This document shows positions 47,317-59,269 of a stretch of DNA of 64,000 nucleotides, in pieces (the first letter of the stretch is position 1; the number at the start of each line of letters is the position of its first letter). This DNA is from Climacium dendroides (lineage: Eukaryota > Streptophyta > Bryopsida > Hypnales > Climaciaceae), in assembly GCA_950106755.1 (NCBI GenBank), contig CATNNA010000004.1, forward strand, positions 1,706,001 to 1,770,000. Direction: 5' to 3'. The position numbers and the translations under genes are program-made. The notes beneath the pieces were generated by a model. It searched no databases and was not told the DNA's origin. It saw only the letters and a program-made list of their open reading frames with translations.

Positions 47317-50300
47317 ATGAGTACAAATTCTCATCTTTGGTATACCATTCCATCCCCCGGCAAAGTGAAGTGTAAGGCATGTGGGCTGGAGGTCGTAAAT
47401 CAGAAATGTTGCATGTTGAGCCACTTGGGATACGAAGGCAAAAATGGCAGGCACGACTCAGAAATAAGCCTATGTCCACGATTGACATCGAATGTCAAGT
47501 CTCTTTTCCTTCGTTGTGATGGGATTTTTCCATCCAAATCAATCATTGAAAATGTAGATGGTCGAAACGCACTGATGGTTTTAGGCAATACCTCAAACGA
47601 AAGGGAGTCGCCATGTTCAACACAAGAAGACTCATGCACAGCACCGGAACAAGCAGCTCTTTCAGCTTCAAGGGTGATTCCTAGTGCCCAAACATCAAGT
47701 GACCAACGACCTACACCTTCTTCTGTAACTAGGCCTCAAAAACAAAGCCGATTAGCAGATGGATTTGAAGAAGCCGAAAGACGGAAGTTGAATATGTTGT
47801 GGGCTAATGTCTTCTATTCGGCAAACATACCATTCGCGGTAGCTCAGACTGCAGCATTCAAAGAAGCCCTCATGAGAACGGCTAACTTCAAAAGGCCATA
47901 TAGTCCTCCATCGTATCAAGCTCTACGAACTAAATTACTAGACGAAGCAAAGGCAGATCTTGAGGTGAAGTTGCATTAGAGGACCGAGGATAGTATCCGA
48001 AAGTTTGGTGCAACATTGTCTATTGACGGATGGTCCTCGGTTACGAATCGGCCATTGGTAAATGTCATGCTTGTATCTTCCGCAGGGGAGCAATTTCTGG
48101 GATCAGTGGACACAAGTGGACATGAAAAGAATGCAAAGTACTTAGTTTCTTGTTTGGATGAATTCATACAAAAGGTGGGGCCTCAAAATGTGGTGCAAAT
48201 AACAACGGACAATGCTCCTGTGAATCCCAGAGCCTGTGAGATTATAACCGACAAATATCCTCACATTTTTTTCCAAGGTTGTGTAGTTCACGCCTTAAAT
48301 TTGTTGCTCAAAGATTGGGGAAAGGAAGCATGGGTGGACACGGTAGTAACAGACGCCCGAGCGGTTCTTAAGTTCTTTAGAAAGCGACACATGCCACTTG
48401 CAATATTCCAGAGTTACGAGAAAGAGTACAGCTTGTTGATGTCGGGGGAAACAAGATTCGCCTCCAATTACATGGCGCTTCACCAATTGTTGAAGGTAAA
48501 GGGTGCTTTAAAACAGTATGTAACAGATCCTCGTTGGCGAAAATATGCGAGGACATTGAGGAAGAAGAAGAATGGTGGCGAGGAGTCACAAATGCGACAA
48601 AGATAATTAACGATGACCACTTTTGGAGGCGTTGCACCAATTTCGTTCAGTTGTTGGACCCCGTGGTACATGGCCTACGTGATTTAGATGCAAAGATGCC
48701 ATGCACAAGTAAGGTTTTGCATATCATGAGGAAAATACGGAATCACGTGGCGGATTTGGAGAATTCGCCTTTTAAACTAAGTTCGGAACTTGCAAAGCCA
48801 TTGAGGGCAGCATTCCAAGAGCGATGGGAAATGGTGGAGACCGATATTCAATATGCAGGAGCTCTTCTAAATCCCTACTTGCTTTACGACAAAGAACTAG
48901 TAGACGATGGTGAGGCGATTGACGTATGCAAGCGTGTCCTCATGCGAATTTGTAAGCGTGGAGAGTACGTTGACGTCGTGAAAGAATTCATGGCTTTTCG
49001 ACATAAAGAACCGCCTTTTCACAATATGCTGGACCCAAGCGAGTCCAAATTATCGGCACATGCTTGGTAGGATTTTGAAGGTGTTTGTGGAAAGCTCATT
49101 GCTCCGATTGCAAGGAGAATTTTAGGACAATCGGTCTCTTCCTCTTCATGTGAGCGAAATTGGAGTAGCTATTCCTTTGTTCATAATAAGGCTCGAAACA
49201 AGTTGAAAACAAAGAGAGCCATGGATTTGGTGTATGTGTATACCAATTCCAGAGTCCTCGCTGCTTCAAAGGAGAACGATGAGAAGATGTGGTACCGCAA
49301 GAATGCGGAGTCAGAGGAATCCGAGGGGCTTATGGAGGATGACGAAAGTAGTGATCATGATGTCGAGGAAGAACATCTTCCACGGCGTGGAAATGAGGAG
49401 GTCAATGACGACAGAGGGGAATCGGAATTGGAACCAGAAACAAGTGATGACAACCTCAAATTCGATGAAGAAGAGGATCTGAACGAGGACACGTACACTT
49501 TTCGTGGTAGACCGTCACAAAGACGAAATGAGTATGATGATGACATGATTGACTTGGGTACAAATAACCGAGATGAATTTGAATTTTTAGAAGACGAAGA
49601 TCTACCTTCTATAGCGAGAGTTGTAGATGGGAGCCGACTTCTAAACAGCCATACCGTTTTGGCAAACAAGGAAGACACCATTGTGGAAAAGGCGGTTCAG
49701 AACAGGATATCAGTTACAAGAGGCCAAACTTTACAAGCAAATGAAGTGATTGAACGTGAAAGGTCTCCATCCATACCATTAGGCCAACCTGGAGAAAATG
49801 ACAAACTACATTCTTGGGAGAAAATGAATGCGGACAAAACAAGCTTCGAATTTGGAGAAAAATTGGTTGATAAGGGCATCAAGGGACCAAGCTCCCTAAG
49901 CCTTAAACCGCTAGAGGTATTGGACAAGGGGGATTCAGGTTCGAAAGAGTGCAGAAGTTCGAACATGGTCCACAATGGCCAAGGCAGAAATGACAACATG
50001 CAAAGGTCGCAACGTCCAACGAATAACAATCCTCTACCCGCTCCACGCTCATTGTTGAACGGTGGAAGTGGTAGTACTACTCTGGAGGGTTCAGCGAGTT
50101 TTCTACCTACATTGCAAGCTTCCAACATTCAAGAAGAAACTGTGAAGCAGAAATTCACTAGTTTAGAGTGTACTAGTGATGGGGAAGATGAGACATTGGA
50201 ATCAATGTTCAAGAGCATAGCAAGTCGCCCACCACAATGTTCTCAAAGACTAGAGGACATGAAACTGCGATCTCTGAATGAAATAACAGCGATCGCTTGC

Positions 50301-50711
50301 CAACGGAAGCAACAGGCAAAAGAAACAATGGTAGAAGAATCCGCTAAACCTAAGAAGAAACGAGTGATGGAGCCATTTGCTATCTCCCCAAGGAAGAAAG
50401 TACATGGAGGAAGAACCCCCTTGGATACACGACTATCCCTTCCAACTCTTCCCGCAAGGAAAGGACGATTGGCTGGCGGTCTTCGAGAACGCATCCTCGG
50501 TAAGAATTTCTTACGGAGGAAGGATGATCCAAACATAGGCAAGGGGAAGAAAGCTTCTACATCTACGGAAATCAGAGGAAAAGAGAAAGAAAAAGTATTG
50601 GCTTCATCAGATGATGAAGACAATACTTTCGACGATGAAGACAACAGATGGATATCAAGAGACTATAGTAGTGGGGCAGAGGTAAAAGGAGATAGTGATT
50701 ATCATCCTTAG
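47317..50711 (+). pseudogene. hAT transposase with long acidic C-terminal extension, broken
   Basis: Starts at ATG 47317 (MSTNSHLWYTIPSPGKVKCK). It has a BED-type zinc finger (VKCKACGLEV, then MLSHLGY), a DUF659-like core (SIDGWSSVTNRPLVNVMLVS, ITTDNAPVNPRACE, GCVVHALNLLLKDW) and the hAT dimerisation domain (SSSSCERNWSSYSFVHNKAR, VYVYTNSR). Breaks are TAG at 47977 (after KLH), a 1-nt frameshift near 48,550 (between RWRKYA and EDIEEEEEWW) and TAG at 49068 (after SAHAW). After the dimerisation domain the frame stays open for roughly 480 more codons. These are rich in Glu/Asp/Ser, include KKKRVMEPFAISPRKKVHG and end at 50711. Such a tail is not typical of hAT transposases. GC arrays flank the gene. 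Confidence 0.85.
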
Positions 50712-51109
50712 GAATTGAATCTTACATTCTTAGAACGGGTTAGATTAGAATACGTTACATAGATAGTTCTTCAAACCTTTATGATTTGAATTTGGAAGAC
50801 TTTATGAACGCAGGAGAAATGAGGTTTGACATTTGACACGCATTGCTCTATAATAGGAATTTGCGTGTTTATTTTGAAAAATGTAATAAACCTTTTTTAT
50901 TCATTATCTTTGGTTGAATGGTTGAATAGGAAATTGAAGAAGTCTTCACTACGTGTATTTTGGTTATTCATTCTCCATGTACAAAACAAATAAATCAGAT
51001 AATTTCTTGGGAAGCGTTAGAAATAATGAACCTCAGAAAAAAAGCTTGCACAGAAACTGAAATCTATAAATACCAAATTACAAAATTGAAGATCGTGGTT
51101 GGCGGAATG
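50712..51109. other. 3' flank of the hAT gene
   Basis: AT-rich, no gene seen. It ends at the GC-rich array. Confidence 0.4.
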
Positions 51110-51545
51110 GCGGGGGGGTACAACGATAGCACTGCAGCAGACTCTCCGACCGCATGGAAGGCCGCGGATGGACCGACCGCAGGTCCGTAGCGGACCGTCC
51201 ACGAGAGAAAGAGAAGAGAGGCAAGGGCCGCGGACTGGCCGACCAGGCCTACTGTAGGTTTAACGACGGTCCGACCGGCGACCGCAGCGGACAGGGCCGA
51301 CTGATGGTTTGCAACGGACTGTCCTACCGCGCGAATGGACCAACCGTGTCGAATGGGGCCGACCGATGGTCCGCAGCGGACTGTCGGACCGCGCGAATGG
51401 GCTGACCGCACCGGACGGGGCCGACCGATGGTCCGCAACGGACTGTCGGACCACGATGATGGGCCGACCGCGCCGGATGGGGCCGACCGATGGTCCGCAA
51501 CGGACTGTCCGACCGCGCGGATCGGCCGACCACAGCGGCTGCATA
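51110..51545. repeat. GC-rich array with a 62-bp tandem unit, right of the hAT gene
   Basis: The word GACCGATGGTCCGCA starts at 51361, 51423 and 51485 (period 62), with looser copies before. Each unit also carries ACTGTCGGACCGCGCGAATG and GGGCCGACCG. This is the probable right subterminal region of the hAT element. Confidence 0.85.
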
Positions 51546-54239
51546 AAGGTGACCCAAATGATTAAGAGGTCATCTACCATTCGGGAAACTGGGACTTACT
51601 GTGATTCTTGTCTTCAGGTCTCAGGTCTGAGGTTCGATCACTTGAGTTCATGCGGTGGTATGAGGCTTGGTTTCAACTTCCAACAACCAATTCCCATTTT
51701 TCAAAAATGGGTGATCTATTCATTCTTTGTGGAAAAGGGGGGGGATGATTGGACGAATGAATTGATCCTCTTGCTTAAGTAGATGTTTCTATAAGGTTGA
51801 AAGAAGTGAAAGTTGAATTCCGTTCAAAGATTTTCGTATCACTATTATGATTCAGAAGTCTCCGACCGGAAGGCAAAAATCATCCCTTCCAGCCTTCAGG
51901 GAACGTCAATACCATATTACCATGACATTTTTTTTGGGGGGGGGGGGATTTGGTTTAGCAAACTGTACAAATTATACATTTATACATAATTTGGGAATGA
52001 ACAATAACAAAGCTAAAGCCCTTGCCAACGAATCTTGAATGAAACCTACCACTAGAAAATGCAAAGAATAAATTACTTAAATATTTTTCGATTTTAGGAA
52101 TTCAGGGCTGTAGTTTTTCACGGCCAGTCGGCTATGTCACCATGTAGCATTCTTTACAGAATTACAATGCATATATTTATATGGTTAAACTATAAATGGA
52201 ACCGGTTTTAAATGAAAACAAGGTTTCATGTAGCGGAGAAAGCTCTATGTGAAATCCCTACATAAGTACATTTGTATTCTTTGTAATTTGAAACCTCCAA
52301 CCAAATTGTTCTACAAAATATTTAATCCAAGCTGGAGAGCTCAAATGAATGAAGAAATACCTATACTATTTACTATCTCACCTTGCATGTTGATTTGTTT
52401 GTTGGCCAGAAATTCTGCATTTTAGATCTACATGACTCAAGATTTATTAATAAGGTATTTATAACTATTTTACAGCTTATCTAATTTCTTGGCAATTTTA
52501 ATATTTGGGATTTTTAGGACTATTTAGTACCCGAATAAACAAATTTGAATCTGAGATTTGAAGAAGATGATTTTGTAGCAAACTTAAAGGAATCCTAAAA
52601 ATATTGAATTTTATGTGGTGTACAAGTTCACTAAATGAACTTTTTTATTAATGACTTTTGAAACGTGTAATGTTCTTTGAATGGTTCTTTTCATAAATGA
52701 CCATCTTCAGAAAATTGTTACAAATGGGATTTTTATAATATTTGTATAGTTTTTCCCTTTTTTTTTAATTACACGTTAGAGCATATATTTTCTTGAAATT
52801 GGAACTATTCTAGAACTTTCTCCTACTTATAGAATTTTTTGGTGTTTTTTTTTTTGGTAATTGCCTTCATCTTGAAAGTGAATACATTGGACATTACTTG
52901 GACATATTTCTTCAATGTTTTTTGAATATTTTTCTTTTAAATTTTGAAAGTATTCTACAAAAAAATCATGAGTATTGGACGAAGTACAACAAAATTATCA
53001 AATGTTTCTTGCAATCACCTAGATCCATTAGAAATTAGAAAAAATTTAGAATTTTCATTGTATTTTATTTACATTTCAATGTCAAAAGGCTCCCAATTCT
53101 ATATTTGGAATGATGAACTAAGTGACTAGGAAGATGTTTCATCTAAATCAAGATGTTTTATCCAAAATGATTCTGGAGAGTGCAAACCTTCAATGACCAA
53201 TTTGATGAAATGGAGGTAACTAATAAACCAATATGTACACAAAGAATAGAAGCAAAAATATACAAGATTTAGAATATTATTCTTTTGTTAAATTACTAAC
53301 AACAACTTCAAGGGGCTCTAACTCTAATCCCTCAAGTTGACTTCACATAAATACCTAAATATGACCTATAAACAGAAACCGAATTATTTAATGCATTATT
53401 GCATTGAGATTTGTAACTTTAAAGGACAATTTGTTTAATTATTTAGATGCAATTTTATGAAATGGAATTGGAGTTGGAGATGGAATAAGGTCATTCTATA
53501 TTTAACTATAGTGAAAAGTGATTGAATGAGTATTTTACCATAGTTTGTAACTTTGTATAATCATACTTTCTTAGTTTTTGTTGGATTTTATTCGCAATTG
53601 AAGGGTGATTTTAAGAAATACTCATATTATTTTAGAGTCATGTATTGAGTGCTTGCAAGTTGCAATGTCTTTTTTTATAACTTTTCATACTTGATTTTTT
53701 TTGAGTTTACTAAAGTTTTGACTACTGAAAGTAATACTTTTACTCTTTTAGAAACAAGCTTTTACAAGTTCTGAAGTTTACAGTTCAGATTTTAAGTATT
53801 TCACAAAGAATCATTATTTTATGATTATATGCATTAGAAAATGACTACAAACTTCACTTTTCTTCAATTACATATTTTTAAAATTCACCATGAAAAAATG
53901 AAAATTTAGTCTCTCTCCCTCTATATATATTTATAGTTTGTACTCAAAGTACTTATAAGATGTAAGAATGAGTCAATTGCAAACATATTTGATGAAGAGA
54001 AATATCGAAATTCTAAAAGTGAGTAGTCATCAGAATTACGAGTAGGATTCATGGTTTTTAGGGTATAGGGTTTAGGGTTTAGGGCATGGAGTTATTTTTC
54101 AAGTTTCACGTTGAAGGGGCAAAATTTCCGCCTTCAGTTTTCAAAGTTTTTATGTCCTTACCTGAAGTTCATGATGAACTAATGGTCTAATAGGCTGCCA
54201 GTTCACTCCTTTGGATTCTCTACTCACAAATAACTAAGT
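51546..54239. other. AT-rich intergenic stretch, no gene
   Basis: No open frame above background. It includes a GGTTCGATC word (51,651) without the rest of a tRNA gene, homopolymer G and T runs near 51,930 and 52,845, and a telomere-like patch at 54,057. Confidence 0.5.
54057..54084 (+). repeat. Short interstitial telomere-like repeat
   Basis: Four units of TTTAGGG (one is TATAGGG), the Arabidopsis-type plant telomere repeat. It is too short to be a chromosome end. Confidence 0.8.
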
Positions 54240-54570
54240 TTGGAGAATCCACAAGTCGTGGGCTGCCTAGCCGTCCACTCGGCGGACATTGCGCCGACCA
54301 AGCGGTCGGCAAAAGCAGCGACCCGTCTACTGAGCGGACGGGTTGACGGCCTCTCGGTCGGGGCAGACGAAGTCCGTCCGTCCACCCGTCCGCTCGGCGG
54401 ACGGCCTGACGACCAAGCGGTCGGTGCGGCCGTCCGACTCGACCGTCTGTACGTCTTTGTCGACCGTGGGATGGGAGATGCGGATTCACGCTGTCCGTCC
54501 GATCTTGCCGTCCGACCCTGAAACCGACAGCGACGTCCGCCTCGTCGGTCGGTATAAAAAGCGGAGCGGA
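54240..54570. repeat. GC-rich GGACGG / CGTCCG array, left side of K2
   Basis: Repeats of CCGTCCGCTCGGCGGACGG and GACCAAGCGGTCGG. It lies directly upstream of the Gly/Tyr-rich gene. No good copy of the TAGGGT-GCACG terminus was found at its outer edge. Confidence 0.7.
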
Positions 54571-54758
54571 CGGCTCATTTCGCACAATTGTTTCCCTTGT
54601 GGAGTGGGTGATCCAGCGGCTATTGGTCTCTGTGTGCCCCTTCCACCTTAGTGTGTAAACAATTGTGAATGAATGAGTGGTATTCACTAATTATTATAAT
54701 CTGAAACCACTACACATTAATCATTCTAACGTTGAGGTCATTTATAGAGAAGGGTACT

Positions 54759-55955
54759 ATGCCTCGCAAAGGAATTCCGGTTCTTTCCGGTTCTTCGAAG
54801 AAAAGTTCAAAGGAGAAACCACAAGAACTAAATTGGGATGTTTACTTCGATGAATTCAATGTGGCAAAGGAAGGGTGGGAGTACGAGTTCAACAAAGTGT
54901 GGACTTATACAATGTGCAAGAAATATGTGACCATGTCACACATAGCCAAGTTGTGGCCAGCAAATGACAGTTTGGAGAAGCAAGTGAGACGGTGGGAAGG
55001 CCCTATGAAGACGTGTACGAGTAGACACTTTGTAGAGAGATACGAAGAAATTTGGGCAGCTTCAAATCTAGGTCCCTCGAAGCCTACCATCATGAACTAT
55101 TCTACCATGGCAATGGTTTGGGCGGAGATTGTACTCTAGAAAGATGTTGACTGGTGTACAGTTATAGGAATGAATAAAGAGACGAAGATGACATGTCACT
55201 CAGCTGTGGTGTTCACTAACTGGCGTGGCAAAAGTGATTGCATGCCGGCTTGGTCGAACCAAGGTCAATTTGGGTGCCCAAGTTGGCCTATGCGGGATGC
55301 AGAGGACAGTGATGCTGACGATGATGAAGAACTAGCTGAACAGTTGCCACCTCCACCTCCACCTCCGGAGAGGCACGAACGCCGAGAAGAACGCGAAGAC
55401 ATAGAATACGAGAATCAAATGCGGGAAGCATTGAGGAGAAGTGTCGAGGATCAAGGCCGACCTCGTGGATATCACACTTCACCTCGTCGTGAACGTGATG
55501 TACATGGCTCGCGACATGGAGGAAGTAGTTCACACTATAGGAACAACCCTCGAGATGGTGGTCCAAACGTAGAAGGAGGCTATAGAACTACGACCTATAC
55601 GGACTACGGTGGTCTTTCACATGGCGGCCCTCAATATTACCCAGGAACAAGGGGACCTCATGGAAACACCAGTTATACAGACTATGGTGGTTCGGAACAA
55701 GGCGGCTCGCGAAATTATCTGGGAACAGGAGGACATGATTTGTATGGGCCTCATGGAAGTTCTTACTACACTGATTCAAGTCATGGAGGGACTGGAGGCT
55801 CACATGAATATGCTTCAATTCCACCTCCAACTTTTGGAGGTCCTTATTACGAAAATTATGGACAAGGGTGATAATCAAGCGGATACGGGCCATATGGTGG
55901 CTCCGGTTCTACGCCTCAAAGTCAAAATCATGATAGTAGTTCTGATTCTGAATGA
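54759..55955 (+). pseudogene. Transposon-borne protein with Gly/Tyr/Ser-rich low-complexity tail, broken
   Basis: One frame runs from ATG 54759 (MPRKGIPVLSGSSKKSSKEK) to 55955, interrupted by TAG at 55137 (after WAEIVL) and by adjacent TGA TAA at 55869. The N-terminal half contains LNWDVYFDEFNVAKEGWEYE and KVWTYTMCKKYVTMSHIAKL and may be a DNA-binding helical domain. A Pro run and an Arg/Glu-rich segment (EERHERREEREDIEYE-like) follow, then imperfect repeats of YTDYGG..HGG and SYYTD, and a Ser/Asp end. The tail looks intrinsically disordered and prion-like. The gene is convergent with the kinase gene at 57.6-59.1 kb, and both lie between GC arrays, so they probably belong to one element. No family is recognised. 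Confidence 0.6.
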
Positions 55956-57616
55956 AGTATAGTGTTATTTTGTAGAAAAATACAAGGTGCCATTATGTAG
56001 TTATGGGCTTTGTTTTTTAATGTGGTTTCAAGTGTAATGCATTGTCAATTTGTCATTTGCCATTTGGAAACAATGCAATAGTTGTAGGAATGCAAGTATA
56101 TTCGAACAAGTGAGATGTATGAAGAACTTGTTTTAGCCCCCAAAACGAAAGTAGTACAGGCTATAAGACTATTTTATAATATAATAAAATTATTTGCTTT
56201 TTACCTTGTAGAGTAAGTAGAGTTCCATACTATCACTCCAATATGAATGGTTAATTGTTGCAAGTGTTGAGTATGTGAATGATGTGGTGTAATGTATTTG
56301 AACATCGGAAGTTACGTATTTTGGTCATTTGTAATGAATGCGTACTGAAAACCATGAAAGTTACGTGCTTGTATATAGAATTGCAAATGTACGATTGTTT
56401 TTTGAGACAAAATGGTGTGACCAAATCATTTTTATAAAACCTTTGTCGAATAACTCAACACCTTTTGGTATGCACCAAAAGAAATTTCATTATGTAATTA
56501 GCTTTGATGTTGTACTTCCCAAATGCTATTTTAAGTATTGGACCTTCATGACAACAATTCAAGACTTATTCTTCTTCAGGTATTTAACACTAGAAGAGTA
56601 AAAACAACAAGATGTCTTGTTGAAATTCATTGATGAAATGAATTCGAGCTCTCTGGATATTGGATAGGCAAGAATATAATGTACAAGTAAAAAATTAAAA
56701 ATTAAAAATTAAAACAAGTTGCAATTATTTTCCTACCTACTATGACCTACTAGGCTACTACCTAGTGCAGTAGTGCCTACACTCCCCCCCGTCCCTTGTT
56801 TTGAGCAATTTAGGTCATAACTTCTATTCCCGGTCACTGATTGTGGAAAAAATGAGGTCTCCATTATCCCATATAGCTTAATAAGCTTATCAATTTTTCC
56901 ATCTTCAGAAAAAGTTTTAAAAAATCACGACAAAATTTCAAGTTGTAAGTACCTACCTAATAACCTCTAAACCCTCGAAGGGACCTTAAGCCCTTTAGAA
57001 GTGAACCTTCAACTCACAATTAGGCACTCACATACAATCATACATTCATACACGATGTTTCCTTTGGTCCTTTAGTTGCCCTCCATCGTCATATCAATTA
57101 TAGAGACATAGAGGTAAGTAAACGCTTACCATTTTTTATATTGTCATTGACATTATTATAATAAACATCTTCAATCACATTTACTATACCATACAAATGA
57201 AGACAAGGACTTGTCAACCTAACAATCAATGAATCATTGAATCATCAATCATCAATTAAAAATTGAATGAATAAAGAATTGCAAATTATTTCATATAATG
57301 ATTTCGAGATTTCCAATTTTCCATCCAAACATACGATGGCAAATGGCGTAAAGACTTCCAAGTTCTCCAAAATCATTGTGAATTAAAACATGCTCATTGA
57401 TTACAAATGCTGAGATGCACCTTGCTGTAAAATAGCATTCACAATCAATCCAATCATTGGTGATGAAACTGAGGCATATCATCTGTATATACTGTACTAC
57501 TATGCAATTGACATGTAACTTAGTATGTGTCTTTGCCTCTATGAATAGTGCATACTATAAATACCTATAGGCTATAGTTAATTACTTATATATGATATAT
57601 TAATATCATTAAAGAC
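55956..57616. other. AT-rich spacer between the two convergent K2 genes
   Basis: No gene seen. The part from about 57,050 matches 15,000-15,380 of K1, confirming that it belongs to the element. It serves as the 3' flank of both genes. Confidence 0.5.
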
Positions 57617-59113
57617 TTAAACTACAGCTCCAAAGTGGCGGAAGTGTTCATCCGGTATAGGCCAATGAAACGAAGAAGTAAATCGCGAAATCACTTGCAC
57701 CAAACTACTATGGCCATCGGGACCATCTTCGCAAAGTCTCCCCAAATACACTTGAAAGACTTGTGCTAAGTCGTGATGCGAGTACAACACATGTTTTTTG
57801 CTTCCACGACCTTGCAAACCGTAGTATGTCTCTGACATACATGTACTGTTGATTCTCTTCGCTATTTGACCAACAGCAAATTCTTCGGACTTAATGGTAA
57901 GTACAGGTATGTTCTCCACATCTACATCTCTTCGATGTATGTATGTAATCTTTGGATCGATCCACCACTTCCTCCTCAGAACTTCGTCCCGATCACTTGT
58001 TGATGTGAATGTATACAATGACTTCATAGGCTCTGTACTAGTCGTGGTCATCCCCCAATCGCAAATTCCAATGAAAACCTGCGACTCGTCTTTCGGGAAA
58101 TGGAATATGATGTTGTCTGGAGAAATGTCGTTGTGAAGATGTCCGGCACCATGTACCGCATTCATAATATGCAGCAGTGCCCAAGCAAGCTCCGTACGCT
58201 TTGCTCTCCATCGCTTTAGACGATGAGCACAAATGACCTCCTCGTCGCTAATTTTGGGGTCACACATAATGCGTATGGCAATATTGTCTGGATAATCGTT
58301 ATCCATTCTCAACATTTCATGCAAAGTACCACCATTCCACCACAATGAATAGCCTTTGTTCCGATTTTTGTGGACTGCAACGAAGCGTATGACTCCATCG
58401 TGCGGAATCCGCACCGCCATCGATTCAGTTTGGTGTTCCATCTTTGCAAGCTCAGGTTGTCGACCCTCTTGGAGAGACATCTTTGCTGCAAATTCCCAAT
58501 GTGGTTGAAGTTCAGGGCACCCTTCGATTTGCACCCTACAAATTGTAGCATAGCCTCCGCGTAGGACAATATTATCTTGTGGAATCACCCTTGCGGTTCC
58601 CGAGAGTGCTATTAAATGGCGAAATACAACTCGCATGTTCACTCTCCCTTCGTGAGTTGTCCACCAACTCATAAATCCACCTCTATTTCGTCTTGAAGCA
58701 AATGGTCTCATCTGACTCACGAACATGTCTACTTTTGTAATCACGTGCGTGAAGGCTTCATCATCAATGCGATGAATCTTACCAAATTTTTCGATGGTCC
58801 CTTTCGCATTCCATAGTGCATCATGCGCCCGTTTGTCCAACCAACTAGTGAAATTCTTCTTTTCCATTTCTTGATACCACCCTCCCACCCGCAACGCTTC
58901 ATGCATCATGTCCTTTATATCGCCTTTGAACTTCTCAATGCCCTCTTCTTGATAACGAACATACTTAGAGTCAAGAGACATGGTAGTTTCTCTCTCATAG
59001 AATTCAACAATGCATTTTCTCAAAAATGCGGTACAAGTGTGTGAGGGGTTGTCCATGATGTCGGCCTCAGTAGATTCCTCCACAAACTTCGTTTTCTTCT
59101 TCGCCCTTGGCAT
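57617..59113 (-). CDS. Transposon-borne protein-kinase-like protein, 498 residues, intact
   Basis: The start is set at ATG 59113 (MPRAKKKTKF), the same position as in K1 (MPRSKKGR), although the frame is open for 65 codons more. The N-terminal 180 residues are helical and family-specific. The kinase fold follows: glycine-rich loop LRGGYATICRV (about residues 184-194), a lysine in EFAAKM (about 211), catalytic loop HLHNDISPDN (about 325-334) and a DWG in place of DFG (about 352). The key Lys, Asp, Asn and metal-binding Asp are all present, so it could be catalytically active. HND for HRD and DWG for DFG resemble divergent kinases found in mobile elements. The gene is intact while nearly every neighbour is broken. 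It is convergent with the Gly/Tyr-rich gene. Substrate and role are unknown. Confidence 0.8.
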   Translation of the reverse strand: MPRAKKKTKFVEESTEADIMDNPSHTCTAFLRKCIVEFYERETTMSLDSKYVRYQEEGIEKFKGDIKDMMHEALRVGGWYQEMEKKNFTSWLDKRAHDALWNAKGTIEKFGKIHRIDDEAFTHVITKVDMFVSQMRPFASRRNRGGFMSWWTTHEGRVNMRVVFRHLIALSGTARVIPQDNIVLRGGYATICRVQIEGCPELQPHWEFAAKMSLQEGRQPELAKMEHQTESMAVRIPHDGVIRFVAVHKNRNKGYSLWWNGGTLHEMLRMDNDYPDNIAIRIMCDPKISDEEVICAHRLKRWRAKRTELAWALLHIMNAVHGAGHLHNDISPDNIIFHFPKDESQVFIGICDWGMTTTSTEPMKSLYTFTSTSDRDEVLRRKWWIDPKITYIHRRDVDVENIPVLTIKSEEFAVGQIAKRINSTCMSETYYGLQGRGSKKHVLYSHHDLAQVFQVYLGRLCEDGPDGHSSLVQVISRFTSSFHWPIPDEHFRHFGAVV

Positions 59114-59269
59114 CTTGATGAATGTCGCACGATTCGAGAAAAAAAATGGCAAGGGTCCCCCCAAGATTTCACCTTTACCCTCCCGAGGAGAGGAGGCAAT
59201 AGGGCCCAAAGGCACTAAGCTTCTCCGCTCTCTCTTGCAAGCAAGGGGGAAGGTAAAAGTGAGAGGCGG

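Noticed and set aside
51600..51680. GGTTCGATC word suggesting a tRNA or SINE promoter
   Set aside because: No matching A box, cloverleaf or tail could be seen.
54057..54084. Chromosome end
   Set aside because: Only four telomere-type units with ordinary sequence on both sides.
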